A stretch of DNA of 50,373 bases from Alkalibaculum sporogenes (lineage in GTDB: Bacteria > Bacillota > Clostridia > Eubacteriales > Alkalibacteraceae). The stretch lies in the NCBI RefSeq assembly GCF_009362815.1, contig NZ_WHNX01000022.1, forward strand, positions 1 through 50,373. The letters run 5' to 3'. The notes beneath the pieces are model-generated. The model was given only the letters and a program-made list of their open reading frames with translations, did no database searches and was not told where the DNA came from. Numbering within the stretch: the stretch's first letter is position 1; each line of letters starts with the position of its first letter. Position numbers and translations under genes: made by a program. Of this stretch, positions 33,748-44,302 are shown in pieces.

Positions 33748-35547
33748 ATGAAGTCAAAAATAATAAATATTGCAGTTATTGCCCACGTAGATGCAGGTAA
33801 ATCTACTTTGGTAGATGCATTTTTATCTCAAAGTGGGATATTTCGAGAAAGTGCAGAAGTAGTAGAATGTGTTATGGATAGTAATGACTTAGAAAGAGAA
33901 AGAGGCATTACAATATATTCTAAAAATTGTTCTGTTTTGTATAAAGACATTAAAATAAATATTGTCGATACACCTGGTCATGCTGATTTTTCATCAGAAG
34001 TAGAAAGAATCATTAAAACAGTAGATACCGTTATATTATTAGTAGATTCTAGTGAAGGACCTATGCCACAAACTAGATTTGTATTAAACAAATCTTTAGA
34101 AATGGGACTTAAACCTATTTTGTTAATTAATAAGATAGATAAGAAAGACCAAAGAGCCGAAGAAGTTGTTAATATGGTATTTGATTTATTTGTAGATTTA
34201 GATGCAACAGACGAACAACTAGATTTCCCAATACTTTACGGTATTGCAAAAGAAGGTATTATTAAAAAAGATCTTGATGATGATTCATCTGATCTTGCAC
34301 CACTATTTGAAACTATACTTGATCATGTTCATGAATATCCTGATTTAAACGAAGATCCACTACAATTACAAGTTTCATCATTAGCTTATGATGATTATTT
34401 GGGTAGGCTTGGAATCGGCAGAATTTATAAAGGTACTATTCAGGAAGGTCAAACTGTTGAGATAGCTAAAATAGATGGCACTTTTGCTAGAGGTAAAATT
34501 GCTCAAGTTTTTGTATATAAAGGTATGAGTAGAGTAGCGGTAAAAAATGCTGAATGTGGGGATATAGTTGTAATATCAGGTATACCTGACATTACAATAG
34601 GCGAAACCATAGGAGAAGTAGACAAATTAGATCCTATGGAAATGATTAATATTGAAGCACCAACTCTGTCTATGAACTTCTTAGTTAATTCCTCACCTCT
34701 TGCTGGGCGAGTTGGAAAGTTCGTAACTACAAGACATATAAGAGCAAGACTTGAAAAAGAATTAGAAGTAAATGTGGGTCTTAAAGTAGAACCATTAGAG
34801 CAAACAGATGGGTACAAAGTATCTGGACGTGGTGAATTGCATTTATCTATTCTGATGGAAAACATGCGCCGTGAAGGGTATGAACTAAGTGTATCTAAAC
34901 CAGAAGTTATCATGCACAAAGAAAATGGTAAGTTAATGGAACCAGTTGAGAAAGTTATTATATCTGTTCCTCAAGAACATTCTGGCTCAGTTATATCAAA
35001 ATTAAACGTTAGAAAAGGTGTTATGGAAACTATGTCTGGTGAAGGCGAGTATGTAGACATCGAATACCTAGTTCCTACTCGAGGATTACTTGGATATTCC
35101 AGTGAGTTTGTCAATGATACTAGAGGAGAAGGTACTTTAGTTAGAAGATTTGAAAGATTCGAGGAACATAAAGGATCAATTCCTCAAAGAACTAATGGTG
35201 TAGTAATTTCACAATATGATGGCGAAGCTATGGCATATTCTCTAAATAATATTAGTGAAAGAGCCCAGTTATTTATTGAGCCTGGTGCAAAAGTTTATGA
35301 AGGAATGGTTATTGGTCTTAATTCTCGAAATGACGATATGACAGTAAATCCTACTAAAAACAAAAAAATGACCAATGTACGATCATCTGGTACAGATGAT
35401 GCTATTAAACTTCCACCTGCAAGAATTATGACCTTAGAGGAAGCTTTAGTATTTATCAACGATGATGAACTAGTTGAGATTACTCCTGATAGTATAAGAA
35501 TCAGGAAAAAGTTCTTAACTGAACTAGAGAGAAAACGTAATCGTTAA
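33748..35547 (+). CDS. typA: Ribosome-associated translational GTPase TypA/BipA
   Basis: A 599-residue translation-factor GTPase of the EF-G group. G motifs are AHVDAGKST (residues 11-19), RGITI, DTPGHADF and NKID; the EF-G-like domains and the BipA-specific C-terminal domain with GLLGYSSEFVNDTRGEGTL follow. It binds 70S ribosomes and helps assembly and stress growth, including at low temperature. Length is typical. It is a single gene behind its own promoter, and a bidirectional terminator follows. Confidence 0.95.
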   Translation: MKSKIINIAVIAHVDAGKSTLVDAFLSQSGIFRESAEVVECVMDSNDLERERGITIYSKNCSVLYKDIKINIVDTPGHADFSSEVERIIKTVDTVILLVDSSEGPMPQTRFVLNKSLEMGLKPILLINKIDKKDQRAEEVVNMVFDLFVDLDATDEQLDFPILYGIAKEGIIKKDLDDDSSDLAPLFETILDHVHEYPDLNEDPLQLQVSSLAYDDYLGRLGIGRIYKGTIQEGQTVEIAKIDGTFARGKIAQVFVYKGMSRVAVKNAECGDIVVISGIPDITIGETIGEVDKLDPMEMINIEAPTLSMNFLVNSSPLAGRVGKFVTTRHIRARLEKELEVNVGLKVEPLEQTDGYKVSGRGELHLSILMENMRREGYELSVSKPEVIMHKENGKLMEPVEKVIISVPQEHSGSVISKLNVRKGVMETMSGEGEYVDIEYLVPTRGLLGYSSEFVNDTRGEGTLVRRFERFEEHKGSIPQRTNGVVISQYDGEAMAYSLNNISERAQLFIEPGAKVYEGMVIGLNSRNDDMTVNPTKNKKMTNVRSSGTDDAIKLPPARIMTLEEALVFINDDELVEITPDSIRIRKKFLTELERKRNR

Positions 35548-35567
35548 TAAAGTAAAACTATAATTAT

Positions 35568-35593
35568 AAACCCTAGTGATTGCTCTAGGGTTT
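35568..35593. terminator. Bidirectional terminator
   Basis: AAACCCTAG and CTAGGGTTT with an 8-base loop, between typA (plus) and the glycerophosphodiesterase (minus), overlapping the stop codon of the latter. Confidence 0.78.
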
Positions 35594-36334
35594 ATTACTC
35601 ATTTTCCCCCTTACCATTACTACTCGATCAGGGAAATCCGTAATGATTCCAGTAAGATTTGTTTCTAAAATTTTTTTAATATGTATAAGTTCATTTACGG
35701 TAAAAGCATTAACTTCTATCCCATTATCTATAGATTGTTTAACTAATGAAGGCATAGCTATAATATTATACATGTATGTATTAATGGCATCTACACCTAT
35801 ATCTTGCGCATATTTCCACGGACGTATGAGTCCTGCCATATACAATGCTCCTGTTTTTATTTTGGGATTTATTTTTTTTATTTCTAATAAACTATAGTGG
35901 TTAAAGCTAGAAATTGTTACTCTATTAACCGCATTGAAGCTTTCTACTAATTCGATTACTTTCTTTTCAATATCAGGGTAGATAAATGGGATATTCTTAA
36001 TCTCAATATTTATTAGCATTTTTTCTTTGTTAAAAACTTCAAAAACTTCTTTTAATGTAGGCAATTTTTCTCCTTTATACTTTTTGCTAAACCAAGAGCC
36101 AGCATCTAATTTCTTTAGTTGCTTTAAATTTAGTTCTCTGATATATCCTCTACCATTTGTAGTACGGTTTACCTTTCCATCATGGCATACTATTATCTCG
36201 CCATCTTTACTGAGATGTACATCTAATTCTATTCCATTTGCTCCTAATTCAATACCTTTATGAAATGAGCTTATAGTGTTTTCAGGACTATATCCTGAAG
36301 CCCCTCTATGGGCATAAATAATAGTTCTATCCAA
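35585..36334 (-). CDS. Cytoplasmic glycerophosphodiester phosphodiesterase
   Basis: A 249-residue GDPD-family TIM barrel that cleaves glycerophosphodiesters to glycerol-3-phosphate and an alcohol. The active site shows AHRGASGYSPENT, GIELDVHLSKDGEIIVCHD and INIEIKN. No signal peptide is seen, so it is an intracellular UgpQ-like enzyme. I chose the TTG at 36334 (reading MDRTIIYAHRG), which has GGAGG eight bases before it; a GTG five codons upstream lies inside that ribosome site. It is convergent with typA and divergent from arcA. Confidence 0.9.
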   Translation of the reverse strand: MDRTIIYAHRGASGYSPENTISSFHKGIELGANGIELDVHLSKDGEIIVCHDGKVNRTTNGRGYIRELNLKQLKKLDAGSWFSKKYKGEKLPTLKEVFEVFNKEKMLINIEIKNIPFIYPDIEKKVIELVESFNAVNRVTISSFNHYSLLEIKKINPKIKTGALYMAGLIRPWKYAQDIGVDAINTYMYNIIAMPSLVKQSIDNGIEVNAFTVNELIHIKKILETNLTGIITDFPDRVVMVRGKMSNKP

Positions 36335-36517
36335 ATTTACATCCTCCACTTAAATTACATTACGTTTATATGTTTTTACATTATATTATTCTAGTAAAGT
36401 AATTATTCTAGTATTTAATTGCTTATTAAAATCGACTTGGATTTTTTCGATATTCAAAAATAAATTAATAAATCTAGCAAAATTGGGTAATGATGTTATA
36501 GGAGAGGATTTGATATT

Positions 36518-37744
36518 ATGATTACTGAAAATTCTGGTTTAAACGTATATAATGAAATTGGACAATTAAAAAGTGTATTACTTCATTGTCCTGGAGATGA
36601 AGTAGAAAATATTGTACCCAAATATCTAAAAAGACTTTTATTTGATGAAATAATATATTTGAAACAAGCTCAAAAAGAACATCTGCAATTTGCAAAATTA
36701 ATGATTGATGAAGGAATAGAAGTGCTTTACCTAACCGATTTGATGGCTCAAATATTTAATTGCCCTGATACTCGAAAACAATTTTTAGAAGATTTTATGG
36801 TAGAGGGTAACGTGGCTACAGAAGCTGTAAAAGAAACTCTACGAGATTTTTTTAGTAGAATGTCTCCTATTGACATGGTTAAAAAATGTATTGCAGGAGT
36901 ACAAAAATCCGAGTTAGCGCACATTCCAAAAAAATCATTAGCAGATATAGTTAAAAATCCATACCCCTTTTACCTGGATCCCATACCTAATCTTTATTTT
37001 CAAAGGGATCCCTTTGCTTCTATGGGACATGGTGTAACACTTAATGTTATGTCTTCAACTACTAGAAATAGGGAAACTTTATTTGCTAAATACCTATTTG
37101 ACTATCATCCAAGGTTTAAAGATGTTCCCCGCTGGTACAATAGGGATAAAACTCATCCTATTGAAGGAGGAGATATCTTGATTTTATCAAATAAAGTAAT
37201 TGCTATTGGGGTTAGCGATCGTACAGATTCAATAGCTGTAGAAAAGGTTGCTAAAAAGCTCTTATACTCTAATGAATCTTTTGAAGTAATCTTAGCTTTT
37301 GACATTCCAAAGGCTCGAGAATTTATGCACTTAGATACGGTTTTTACAATGGTAGACTATGATAAGTTCACAATTTACCCAGGAATTGAAAACCCATTAG
37401 ACGTATACAGCATTAAAAAAAGCCCTGGTAATGCATTGGCTATTTCATTCGAATCTGATACTCTTACATCTATACTTAAAAAGTATTTAAAATTACCTGC
37501 AATTAATTTGATTCGCTGCGGAGACGGTAATTTGATTGCTGCTGGAAGAGAACAGTGGAGTGACGGTAGCAATACTCTAGCAATTCAACCAGGTAAAGTA
37601 ATATGTTATGATAGAAACTACATCACTAATGAGGCTTTAAGAAAAAACGGTATAGAAGTTTTAGAATTTGAGTCTTATGAACTCTCAAGAGGGCGTGGTG
37701 GTCCCCGCTGTATGAGTATGCCTCTTAATAGGAAAAACATATAA
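36518..37744 (+). CDS. arcA: Arginine deiminase
   Basis: A 408-residue enzyme converting arginine to citrulline and ammonia, the first step of the arginine deiminase pathway. The catalytic Cys398 lies in GRGGPRCMSMPL near the C terminus; other active-site residues are in FQRDPFASMGHG, HPIEGGD (Glu) and EFMHLDTVFT (His). ATG follows GGAGAGG. No arcB, arcC or arcD is next to it. It stands tail-to-tail with the carAB-arg operon, so arginine breakdown and synthesis genes meet here; the citrulline made could feed argG-argH. Confidence 0.95.
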   Translation: MITENSGLNVYNEIGQLKSVLLHCPGDEVENIVPKYLKRLLFDEIIYLKQAQKEHLQFAKLMIDEGIEVLYLTDLMAQIFNCPDTRKQFLEDFMVEGNVATEAVKETLRDFFSRMSPIDMVKKCIAGVQKSELAHIPKKSLADIVKNPYPFYLDPIPNLYFQRDPFASMGHGVTLNVMSSTTRNRETLFAKYLFDYHPRFKDVPRWYNRDKTHPIEGGDILILSNKVIAIGVSDRTDSIAVEKVAKKLLYSNESFEVILAFDIPKAREFMHLDTVFTMVDYDKFTIYPGIENPLDVYSIKKSPGNALAISFESDTLTSILKKYLKLPAINLIRCGDGNLIAAGREQWSDGSNTLAIQPGKVICYDRNYITNEALRKNGIEVLEFESYELSRGRGGPRCMSMPLNRKNI

Positions 37745-37750
37745 AGTGCT

Positions 37751-37793
37751 ATAAAGACGTTATTTCAACAATTTACTGAAATAACGTCTTTAT
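37751..37793. terminator. Bidirectional terminator
   Basis: Perfect 17-bp stem (ATAAAGACGTTATTTCA and its complement) with a 9-base loop, between arcA (plus) and carB (minus), which are convergent. Confidence 0.85.
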
Positions 37794-37807
37794 ATATTAC
37801 TATATCT

Positions 37808-40800
37808 TTATCTATATTCTAAAATAGTATCGTATGTGATTTCTTCTTCACTTTTTAAAGCTTTTAAAGCCACTAGATACGCATCGACTGTATCAAAGCA
37901 AGTAAAGGATGGTACGTTCATCATCTGGCAGTAGGAACGAACTTTAAAGCCTGTTCTAGAAGTATCTTTTCCAATTGTAGGTGTATTTACTACTGCACAT
38001 ATTTCCCCTTTTTTCAATTTTTCTTTTATTATTTCTAAGTCAGTTTTGCTAATCATTTCTACTTTTATACCTCTTTCACTTAAATACTTATAGGTATTAT
38101 CTGTGGCAATAATATCAAAACCTAAATCTATGAATTTTTTTGCATACTCTACGCATTCTTCTTTGCCTCTATCATCTATACTAAATAATATTTTGCCTTT
38201 CAAATTGAATACATACCCAGCTCCCAAAAATGCTTTTAGTAATGCTAACTCGTACTTTGTATCAATGCCTAATACTTCTCCTGTAGATTTCATTTCAGGC
38301 GTAAGGGCTGAATCAACATCTAATAATTTTTGAAAAGAAAAAACTGGTGCTTTGACTGCTATTAAATTGTCACTTTCTTTTAATCCAGTTCCATATGCAA
38401 GGTCAGCTAATCTATCGCCTAATATTACTTGCATCGCTACATCAATCATCGGTATACCTGTCACTTTACTCATAATAGGTACTGTTCGTGAAGCCCTAGG
38501 GTTTACTTCAATAATATATATCTGATCTTCCTTAATAGCAAATTGAATATTAACAAGTCCTTTCACATTAAGTGCCCTAGAAATATTTTTAGTATATTCA
38601 ATTAGCTTATTTATAATCTCTATACTTAAATTTTGCGGTGGATATACAGTAAAACTATCGCCAGAGTGTACACCTGTTCTCTCAAGGTGTTCCATAATTC
38701 CAGGAATTAAAATGTCTTTTCCATCAGAAATAGCATCAACTTCTACTTCTACACCAAGTATATACTCATCTATTAAGATAGGGTGTTCTGTAGATATACT
38801 AGCTGCTTCTTTTAAATATTTTATCAACTCTAATTCATTATATACTACTTGCATAGCCCTTCCCCCTATTACATAAGAAGGTCTTACAAGAACTGGATAA
38901 CCAATGTCTTTTGCAGCTTTAATTCCACCTTCCAATGAAGTTACAGCTGTACCTTTTGGTCTTGGTATTTTCAACTCTTGAAGTAGTCTATCAAAACGCT
39001 TTCGATCTTCTGCAACATCGATAGAATTTACTGATGTTCCAAGTATTTGGACACCCCTATTCATTAATTTTTGTGCCAGATTAATAGAAGTTTGACCTCC
39101 AAATTGAACAATAACCCCCTTAGGAACTTCTTTTCGAATTACATTGTAAACATCCTCGATAAATAGAGGTTCAAAATATAATTTGTCAGATATATCAAAA
39201 TCAGTACTTACTGTTTCAGGATTGTTATTAATAATTATAGATTCATAACCGCATTTTTGTATTGCCCAAGCTGCATGTACAGAACAATAGTCGAACTCAA
39301 TACCTTGTCCTATCCTAATAGGTCCAGATCCGATTACGATAATTTTTTCTTTCTTGCTTATTACATTTTCATCTTCTAAATCATAAGTAGAGTAGTAATA
39401 AGGAGTAGTAGATTCAAATTCTCCTGCACAAGTATCAACCATTTTATATACAGGGTACAATTGATGCGCTCTTCTTATTGCATCTATTACATCGTTGCTC
39501 TCACCAGATAAAATTTCAATTTCACGGTCAGTAAATCCAAGTTTTTCAGCTTTATGTAATAGTTCAAAGTCTAACTCTTTATTCATCATTTCTTTTTCAA
39601 CGTTTACGATATTTTCGAATTTATATAAAAACCACTTGTCAATCATTGTTATTTCATGAATTCGATCTATGGTCGTGCCTCTTCTTATTGCTTCAAATAT
39701 AGTAAAAATTCTGTTGTCATCTACTGTATACAGTAAAGCATCAAGTTCATCATCGTTTAATTTCTCTAGATACTCTTTTCGCATTGAAATTACATTGCCC
39801 TCTAATGATATAACAGCTTTTAATAGTGAACTTTCAAAATTTCTATCTATGGCCATAACTTCCCCAGTAGCCTTCATTTGAGTACCTAAAGTTCTATTAG
39901 CGTAATCAAATTTATCAAAAGGCCATTTCGGAATCTTGGTAACTATATAATCCAATGTTGGCTCAAAAGAAGCCTTAGTTTTTTTTGTCACTGCATTATC
40001 TATCTCATGCAAATGTAAGCCAACAGCAATTTTAGCAGCTATTTTAGCAATTGGATAACCTGCTGCTTTTGAAGCAAGTGCAGAAGATCTACTTACTCTA
40101 GGATTTACTTCTATCACGATATATTCTTTGCTCTTAGGATTTAAAGCAAACTGGATATTACACCCACCTTCAATTTTTAAAGATCTAATAATCTTAAGTG
40201 CTGATTGTCTAAGCATATGATATTCATTATCCGTTAAGGTCTGAGATGGTGCTACTACTATACTATCTCCAGTATGAACACCTACAGGATCGATATTTTC
40301 CATATTACAAATTATAATACAAGTATCATTACTATCACGCATTACCTCGTATTCTAATTCTTTCCATCCGGCTACACTTTGTTCTAATAATACTTGATTT
40401 ATACGACTAAACATAATGCCTGTATAAATAATATCCCTAAGCTCTTTTTCATTATTAGCTATACCTCCACCAGTTCCACCTAAAGTATACGCTGGTCTAA
40501 CTATTATAGGAAATCCTATTTCTTTTGAAAATAAAATTCCATCTTCTACTTCCGATACGATAGCACTTTTAGGAATTGGCTCATCAATTTCTTCCATTAA
40601 TGCTTTAAAACTTTCCCTATCTTCCGCCTTTTTTATCGCTTCTAGTGATGTCCCAAGTAGCTTAACATTATACTTTTCAAGAACTCCAGCTTCTTGTAGT
40701 TCAACTGCCATATTCAGTCCTGTTTGTCCTCCAATAGTGGCAAGTAAACCATCGGGTTTCTCCTTGGATATTATATACGAAATAGCATCGATACTTATAG

Positions 40801-41002
40801 GCTGAATATATACTTTGTCAGCAATATTATCATCTGTCATTATTGTAGCTGGGTTGCTATTAACCAATACTACTTGTATGCCTTCTTCTTTCAGTGCTTT
40901 GCAAGCTTGAGTTCCTGCATAATCAAATTCTGCTGCTTGACCTATGATAATGGGACCTGATCCAATTACTAAAACTTTTTTAATGTCATTGTTCTTAGGC
41001 AC
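37808..41002 (-). CDS. carB: Carbamoyl-phosphate synthase large subunit
   Basis: A 1064-residue enzyme that makes carbamoyl phosphate from bicarbonate, ammonia and two ATP. Two homologous ATP-grasp halves are visible: the first opens with VLVIGSGPIIIGQAAEFDYAGTQA and the second with IVIGSGPIRIGQGIEFDYCSVHA near residue 557; a C-terminal MGS-like regulatory domain ends the protein. Start is GTG one base after the carA stop, with GAAGGAGG before it, so the subunits are coupled. Placement after argD points to the arginine branch, though the product also feeds pyrimidines. Confidence 0.97.
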   Translation of the reverse strand: MPKNNDIKKVLVIGSGPIIIGQAAEFDYAGTQACKALKEEGIQVVLVNSNPATIMTDDNIADKVYIQPISIDAISYIISKEKPDGLLATIGGQTGLNMAVELQEAGVLEKYNVKLLGTSLEAIKKAEDRESFKALMEEIDEPIPKSAIVSEVEDGILFSKEIGFPIIVRPAYTLGGTGGGIANNEKELRDIIYTGIMFSRINQVLLEQSVAGWKELEYEVMRDSNDTCIIICNMENIDPVGVHTGDSIVVAPSQTLTDNEYHMLRQSALKIIRSLKIEGGCNIQFALNPKSKEYIVIEVNPRVSRSSALASKAAGYPIAKIAAKIAVGLHLHEIDNAVTKKTKASFEPTLDYIVTKIPKWPFDKFDYANRTLGTQMKATGEVMAIDRNFESSLLKAVISLEGNVISMRKEYLEKLNDDELDALLYTVDDNRIFTIFEAIRRGTTIDRIHEITMIDKWFLYKFENIVNVEKEMMNKELDFELLHKAEKLGFTDREIEILSGESNDVIDAIRRAHQLYPVYKMVDTCAGEFESTTPYYYSTYDLEDENVISKKEKIIVIGSGPIRIGQGIEFDYCSVHAAWAIQKCGYESIIINNNPETVSTDFDISDKLYFEPLFIEDVYNVIRKEVPKGVIVQFGGQTSINLAQKLMNRGVQILGTSVNSIDVAEDRKRFDRLLQELKIPRPKGTAVTSLEGGIKAAKDIGYPVLVRPSYVIGGRAMQVVYNELELIKYLKEAASISTEHPILIDEYILGVEVEVDAISDGKDILIPGIMEHLERTGVHSGDSFTVYPPQNLSIEIINKLIEYTKNISRALNVKGLVNIQFAIKEDQIYIIEVNPRASRTVPIMSKVTGIPMIDVAMQVILGDRLADLAYGTGLKESDNLIAVKAPVFSFQKLLDVDSALTPEMKSTGEVLGIDTKYELALLKAFLGAGYVFNLKGKILFSIDDRGKEECVEYAKKFIDLGFDIIATDNTYKYLSERGIKVEMISKTDLEIIKEKLKKGEICAVVNTPTIGKDTSRTGFKVRSYCQMMNVPSFTCFDTVDAYLVALKALKSEEEITYDTILEYR

Positions 41003-41003
41003 T

Positions 41004-42065
41004 TTATTCGACCTCCTTCAAGCTGTCTAGCCACTCTTTAAATATAATATGCCCATCTATAGGTCCTGGACCTTCTTCTGGGTGAAATTGTACTGCTTTG
41101 ATATTATAATCTGGGTAATCGAACCCCTCTAAAGTATCATCGTTAATATTAGTGTAAGTTTTTATTATTCCAGCAGATAAGGATTCATCTTTTACTGCAT
41201 AACCATGATTTTGCGACGAAATTAATATTTTGCCAGTTTCTATATTCATTACTGGATGATTGCTACCTCTATGCCCAAATTTCATCTTATAAGTGTCTCC
41301 ACCTAATGCTAGAGCTAAAATTTGATGACCTAAACAAATCCCCCATAAAGGCAGAGTTCCCATCATATCTTTAGCTAAATCTATTACCTTCAAGTTTTCT
41401 TTTGGATCGCCAGGACCATTAGACAATAGCAAAACGTCTATATTATCGTCCATAATTTCATCTTTTGTAGTATTATACGGGTAAATGATTACAGAACAAC
41501 CCATCTTTTTTAAATTGTTCTCTATTCCCTTTTTAAGACCTAAGTCTAATATACCTACTTTGTAATTATTTCCCGGAAAATATTCTTTCAAATTTCTCGA
41601 TACCATACTTACGATGTCTTTTGGTAATTGGTAACTATCAATTAGATTTTTATAATCCTTTAGTTCCTTCGTCGTTATAAGACACTTCATGCTTCCACTA
41701 TTTCTTATCCTTTTTGTAAGCATTCTAGTATCTACATCGTAAACACCTGGTATATTATTCTCTTTAAGAAAATTATCTATAGTGTTAATACTCTCGTAAT
41801 GACTAGGAATTACACTATACTCTCTTACAATAAAAGCTTTTACTTGCACCTCATTAGATTCATTGTCGTCTTTATTAATTCCGTAATTTCCAATCATAGG
41901 GTAAGTCATAATTACAATTTGTTCTCTATATGATGGATCTGTCAACACTTCTTGATATCCTGTCATCCCAGTATTAAAAACTAGTTCTCCAATCACAGTA
42001 TTATCTGAACCAAAAGATTTTCCTTCTAATTTTGTACCGTCTTCCAAATATATAAATGCCTTCAT
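41004..42065 (-). CDS. carA: Carbamoyl-phosphate synthase small (glutaminase) subunit
   Basis: A 353-residue glutamine amidotransferase supplying ammonia to CarB. The N-terminal CarA domain opens with AFIYLEDGTKLEGKSFG; the class I glutaminase domain has the nucleophile Cys in PLWGICLGHQILALALGG and the His-Glu pair in VQFHPEEGPGPID. It starts one base after argD ends, and its ribosome site GGAGG overlaps the argD end. Length is normal. Order argD-carA-carB is consistent with arginine-linked regulation. Confidence 0.96.
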   Translation of the reverse strand: MKAFIYLEDGTKLEGKSFGSDNTVIGELVFNTGMTGYQEVLTDPSYREQIVIMTYPMIGNYGINKDDNESNEVQVKAFIVREYSVIPSHYESINTIDNFLKENNIPGVYDVDTRMLTKRIRNSGSMKCLITTKELKDYKNLIDSYQLPKDIVSMVSRNLKEYFPGNNYKVGILDLGLKKGIENNLKKMGCSVIIYPYNTTKDEIMDDNIDVLLLSNGPGDPKENLKVIDLAKDMMGTLPLWGICLGHQILALALGGDTYKMKFGHRGSNHPVMNIETGKILISSQNHGYAVKDESLSAGIIKTYTNINDDTLEGFDYPDYNIKAVQFHPEEGPGPIDGHIIFKEWLDSLKEVE

Positions 42066-42066
42066 T

Positions 42067-43254
42067 TTAAATTTCCTCCAAAACGGATTCTAAAATAGAA
42101 ATCCCCTCGTCTATTTGTTCATCTGTGATAATCAATGGTGGAACAAATCTAATCACATTAGCTCCAGATGGAACAAGTAGTAATCCTTTTTCCATACATG
42201 CACCTACAATATCAGATACTGGAATTGTAAGTTCTATTCCTTGAATTAAACCTATACCTCTTACATCTTTAATAATATTAAATTTATCTTTCAATTCACT
42301 TAATTTATTAGCAAGATGTTCTCCTCTTTTTTTGATACTCTGTAATAAACCTTTTTCCATTAATTGATCTAACACTACTTTTGCAGCACTGCAAGCTATG
42401 CCATTGCCTCCAAAGGTTGATGCATGAGTTCCAGGCGTAAATTCTACTGAAAACTTTTTCTTTGCCACTATGGCACCTATTGGAATTCCATTACCTAAAC
42501 CTTTTGCGCAAGTTACGATATCTGGTACAACACCATATTTTTGAAATCCAAACAATTCCCCTGTCCTACCTATTCCAGTTTGAACTTCATCAAATATTAA
42601 AACTATATCTTTTTTATCACATATTTTTCTAACTTCCTCTAAATACTCTTGATCAACAGGGTTAATACCACCCTCTCCTTGTATTGGTTCTATTATAATT
42701 GCTGATGTGTTTTCTGTGATTTGAGCCTGTAAGCTGCTTAAATCATTAATCTGCGCTCTATTAACACCAGATAACAAAGGTTTTAGATTATTATGATATT
42801 TTTCTTGTCCAGTCAATGATAAAGCTCCCATTGTTCTTCCGTGAAAAGATTGATTCATAGAAATTATTTCATAGCACTCTTCGCTTTTATTTTTTTGACT
42901 GTAAATTCTACTTAATTTAATTGCAGCCTCTACAGCTTCTGCTCCACTATTACAATAAAAAACTTGATCTAAACCTGAATATTTAGCTAATTTTTCAGCT
43001 ACTTCAACAGCAGGCTCTATCCAGTAAAGATTTGATACATGATTTAGTTTTTTCAACTGTTCATTGATAGCATCAATAAACTCTTGATTTGCATACCCCA
43101 GGCAATTTACTGCAATGCCTGCCACAAAATCTAGGTACTTCTTTCCTTTGTCATCATATAAATATACTTTTTCTCCCCTATCAAAAACAATAGGGAAGCG
43201 AGCATAAGAATTCATTATATATTGATTACCCTTTTTTATAGTATCATTTTCCAT
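42067..43254 (-). CDS. argD: Acetylornithine aminotransferase
   Basis: A 395-residue class III aminotransferase that makes N-acetylornithine with glutamate as donor. The PLP lysine is Lys251 in VTCAKGLGNGIPIG, and Asp222 in LIFDEVQTGIGRTG is the PLP-nitrogen contact. The acetylornithine role, rather than a related ornithine or GABA transaminase, follows from its place in the argC-J-B-D order. A GGAGG site forms part of a short palindrome (ATAACC/GGTTAT) at its start. It follows argB after about 110 bases. Confidence 0.93.
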   Translation of the reverse strand: MENDTIKKGNQYIMNSYARFPIVFDRGEKVYLYDDKGKKYLDFVAGIAVNCLGYANQEFIDAINEQLKKLNHVSNLYWIEPAVEVAEKLAKYSGLDQVFYCNSGAEAVEAAIKLSRIYSQKNKSEECYEIISMNQSFHGRTMGALSLTGQEKYHNNLKPLLSGVNRAQINDLSSLQAQITENTSAIIIEPIQGEGGINPVDQEYLEEVRKICDKKDIVLIFDEVQTGIGRTGELFGFQKYGVVPDIVTCAKGLGNGIPIGAIVAKKKFSVEFTPGTHASTFGGNGIACSAAKVVLDQLMEKGLLQSIKKRGEHLANKLSELKDKFNIIKDVRGIGLIQGIELTIPVSDIVGACMEKGLLLVPSGANVIRFVPPLIITDEQIDEGISILESVLEEI

Positions 43255-43363
43255 TCTATAACCTCCGGTTATTTGTTTATTTTTTTTACTATAAGTTTGC
43301 TCCTATAGTATGTGAAGCGTATTAGCCTTTATTTAAAATAGTGTTACTTTTATACTCCTGTGC

Positions 43364-44224
43364 CTATGGCATAAGCATTGTTCCTATCCCAGAATTAGTG
43401 AATACTTCTAGAATCAAACTATGTTCAACTCTACCATCAAGGATATGAACTCCAGATACACCTTTCTCAATGCTTTCAGCACAACACTCTATTTTAGGGA
43501 TCATTCCACCTACAATTACTTTACTTTCTATGTAGTTTTGTATTTCATTAAGTTTTATCTTTGATATTAGACTTTCTCTATCATTTACGTCCTTCATGAC
43601 ACCTTCAACATCCGTCATATAAATTAATTTCTCAGCTTTTAATTCAGAAGCAATAGCACCTGCCACATAGTCAGCATTAATATTATAGGTATTATTGTCT
43701 TCATCACATGCTATAGGAGCTATAACTGGTATAAAATCATCATCTATTAATGCCCTAATCAACTCTGGGTTAATAGTATCAATTTGACCTACCCAACCTA
43801 TATCCTCTCCATCAACTAATTTCTTTTTTGCGATAATACTCTTTCCATCTTTTCCACTTATACCAACTGCTTTCATACCTTGTTGTTCAAACAATTGAAC
43901 TATTCCCTTATTGACGCTTCCTGAAAGAACCATCTCTGCAATTTCAACAGTCTCGTCATCTGTTACACGAAGTCCTTGTATAAATTTTGGTTCTTTGCCA
44001 ATTTTTAATAACATTTCACTAATTTTATTTCCGCCACCATGTACAACTACTGGTTTAATTCCCACAAGCTTCATTAAACTAATATCTTTAATAACTGACA
44101 GCTTTAATTTTTCATCGATCATAGCGCTTCCACCGTATTTTATTACGATGACTTTATTGTTAAATTTTTGTATGTAAGGTAAAGCCTCTACTAATGTGGT
44201 AGCTTTATTTAGATGTTTGGCCAT
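43364..44224 (-). CDS. argB: Acetylglutamate kinase
   Basis: A 286-residue amino-acid kinase that phosphorylates N-acetylglutamate, the controlled step in the cyclic arginine route. Motifs: IVIKYGGSAM (residues 26-35), VVVHGGGNKISEML (60-73), TDVEGVMKD and the late SGVHILDGRVEHSLILE. The N-terminal helix KHLNKATTLVEALPYIQKF is the kind present in arginine-inhibited, hexameric enzymes, so feedback by arginine is likely. It lies between argJ and argD. Confidence 0.95.
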   Translation of the reverse strand: MAKHLNKATTLVEALPYIQKFNNKVIVIKYGGSAMIDEKLKLSVIKDISLMKLVGIKPVVVHGGGNKISEMLLKIGKEPKFIQGLRVTDDETVEIAEMVLSGSVNKGIVQLFEQQGMKAVGISGKDGKSIIAKKKLVDGEDIGWVGQIDTINPELIRALIDDDFIPVIAPIACDEDNNTYNINADYVAGAIASELKAEKLIYMTDVEGVMKDVNDRESLISKIKLNEIQNYIESKVIVGGMIPKIECCAESIEKGVSGVHILDGRVEHSLILEVFTNSGIGTMLMP

Positions 44225-44302
44225 TATATACTCCTTTTGTATCTATTATTTATTATATGATGGTATTATCTTGGTCTCTAGGCTCAGCGCGAATAGTATA
44301 GA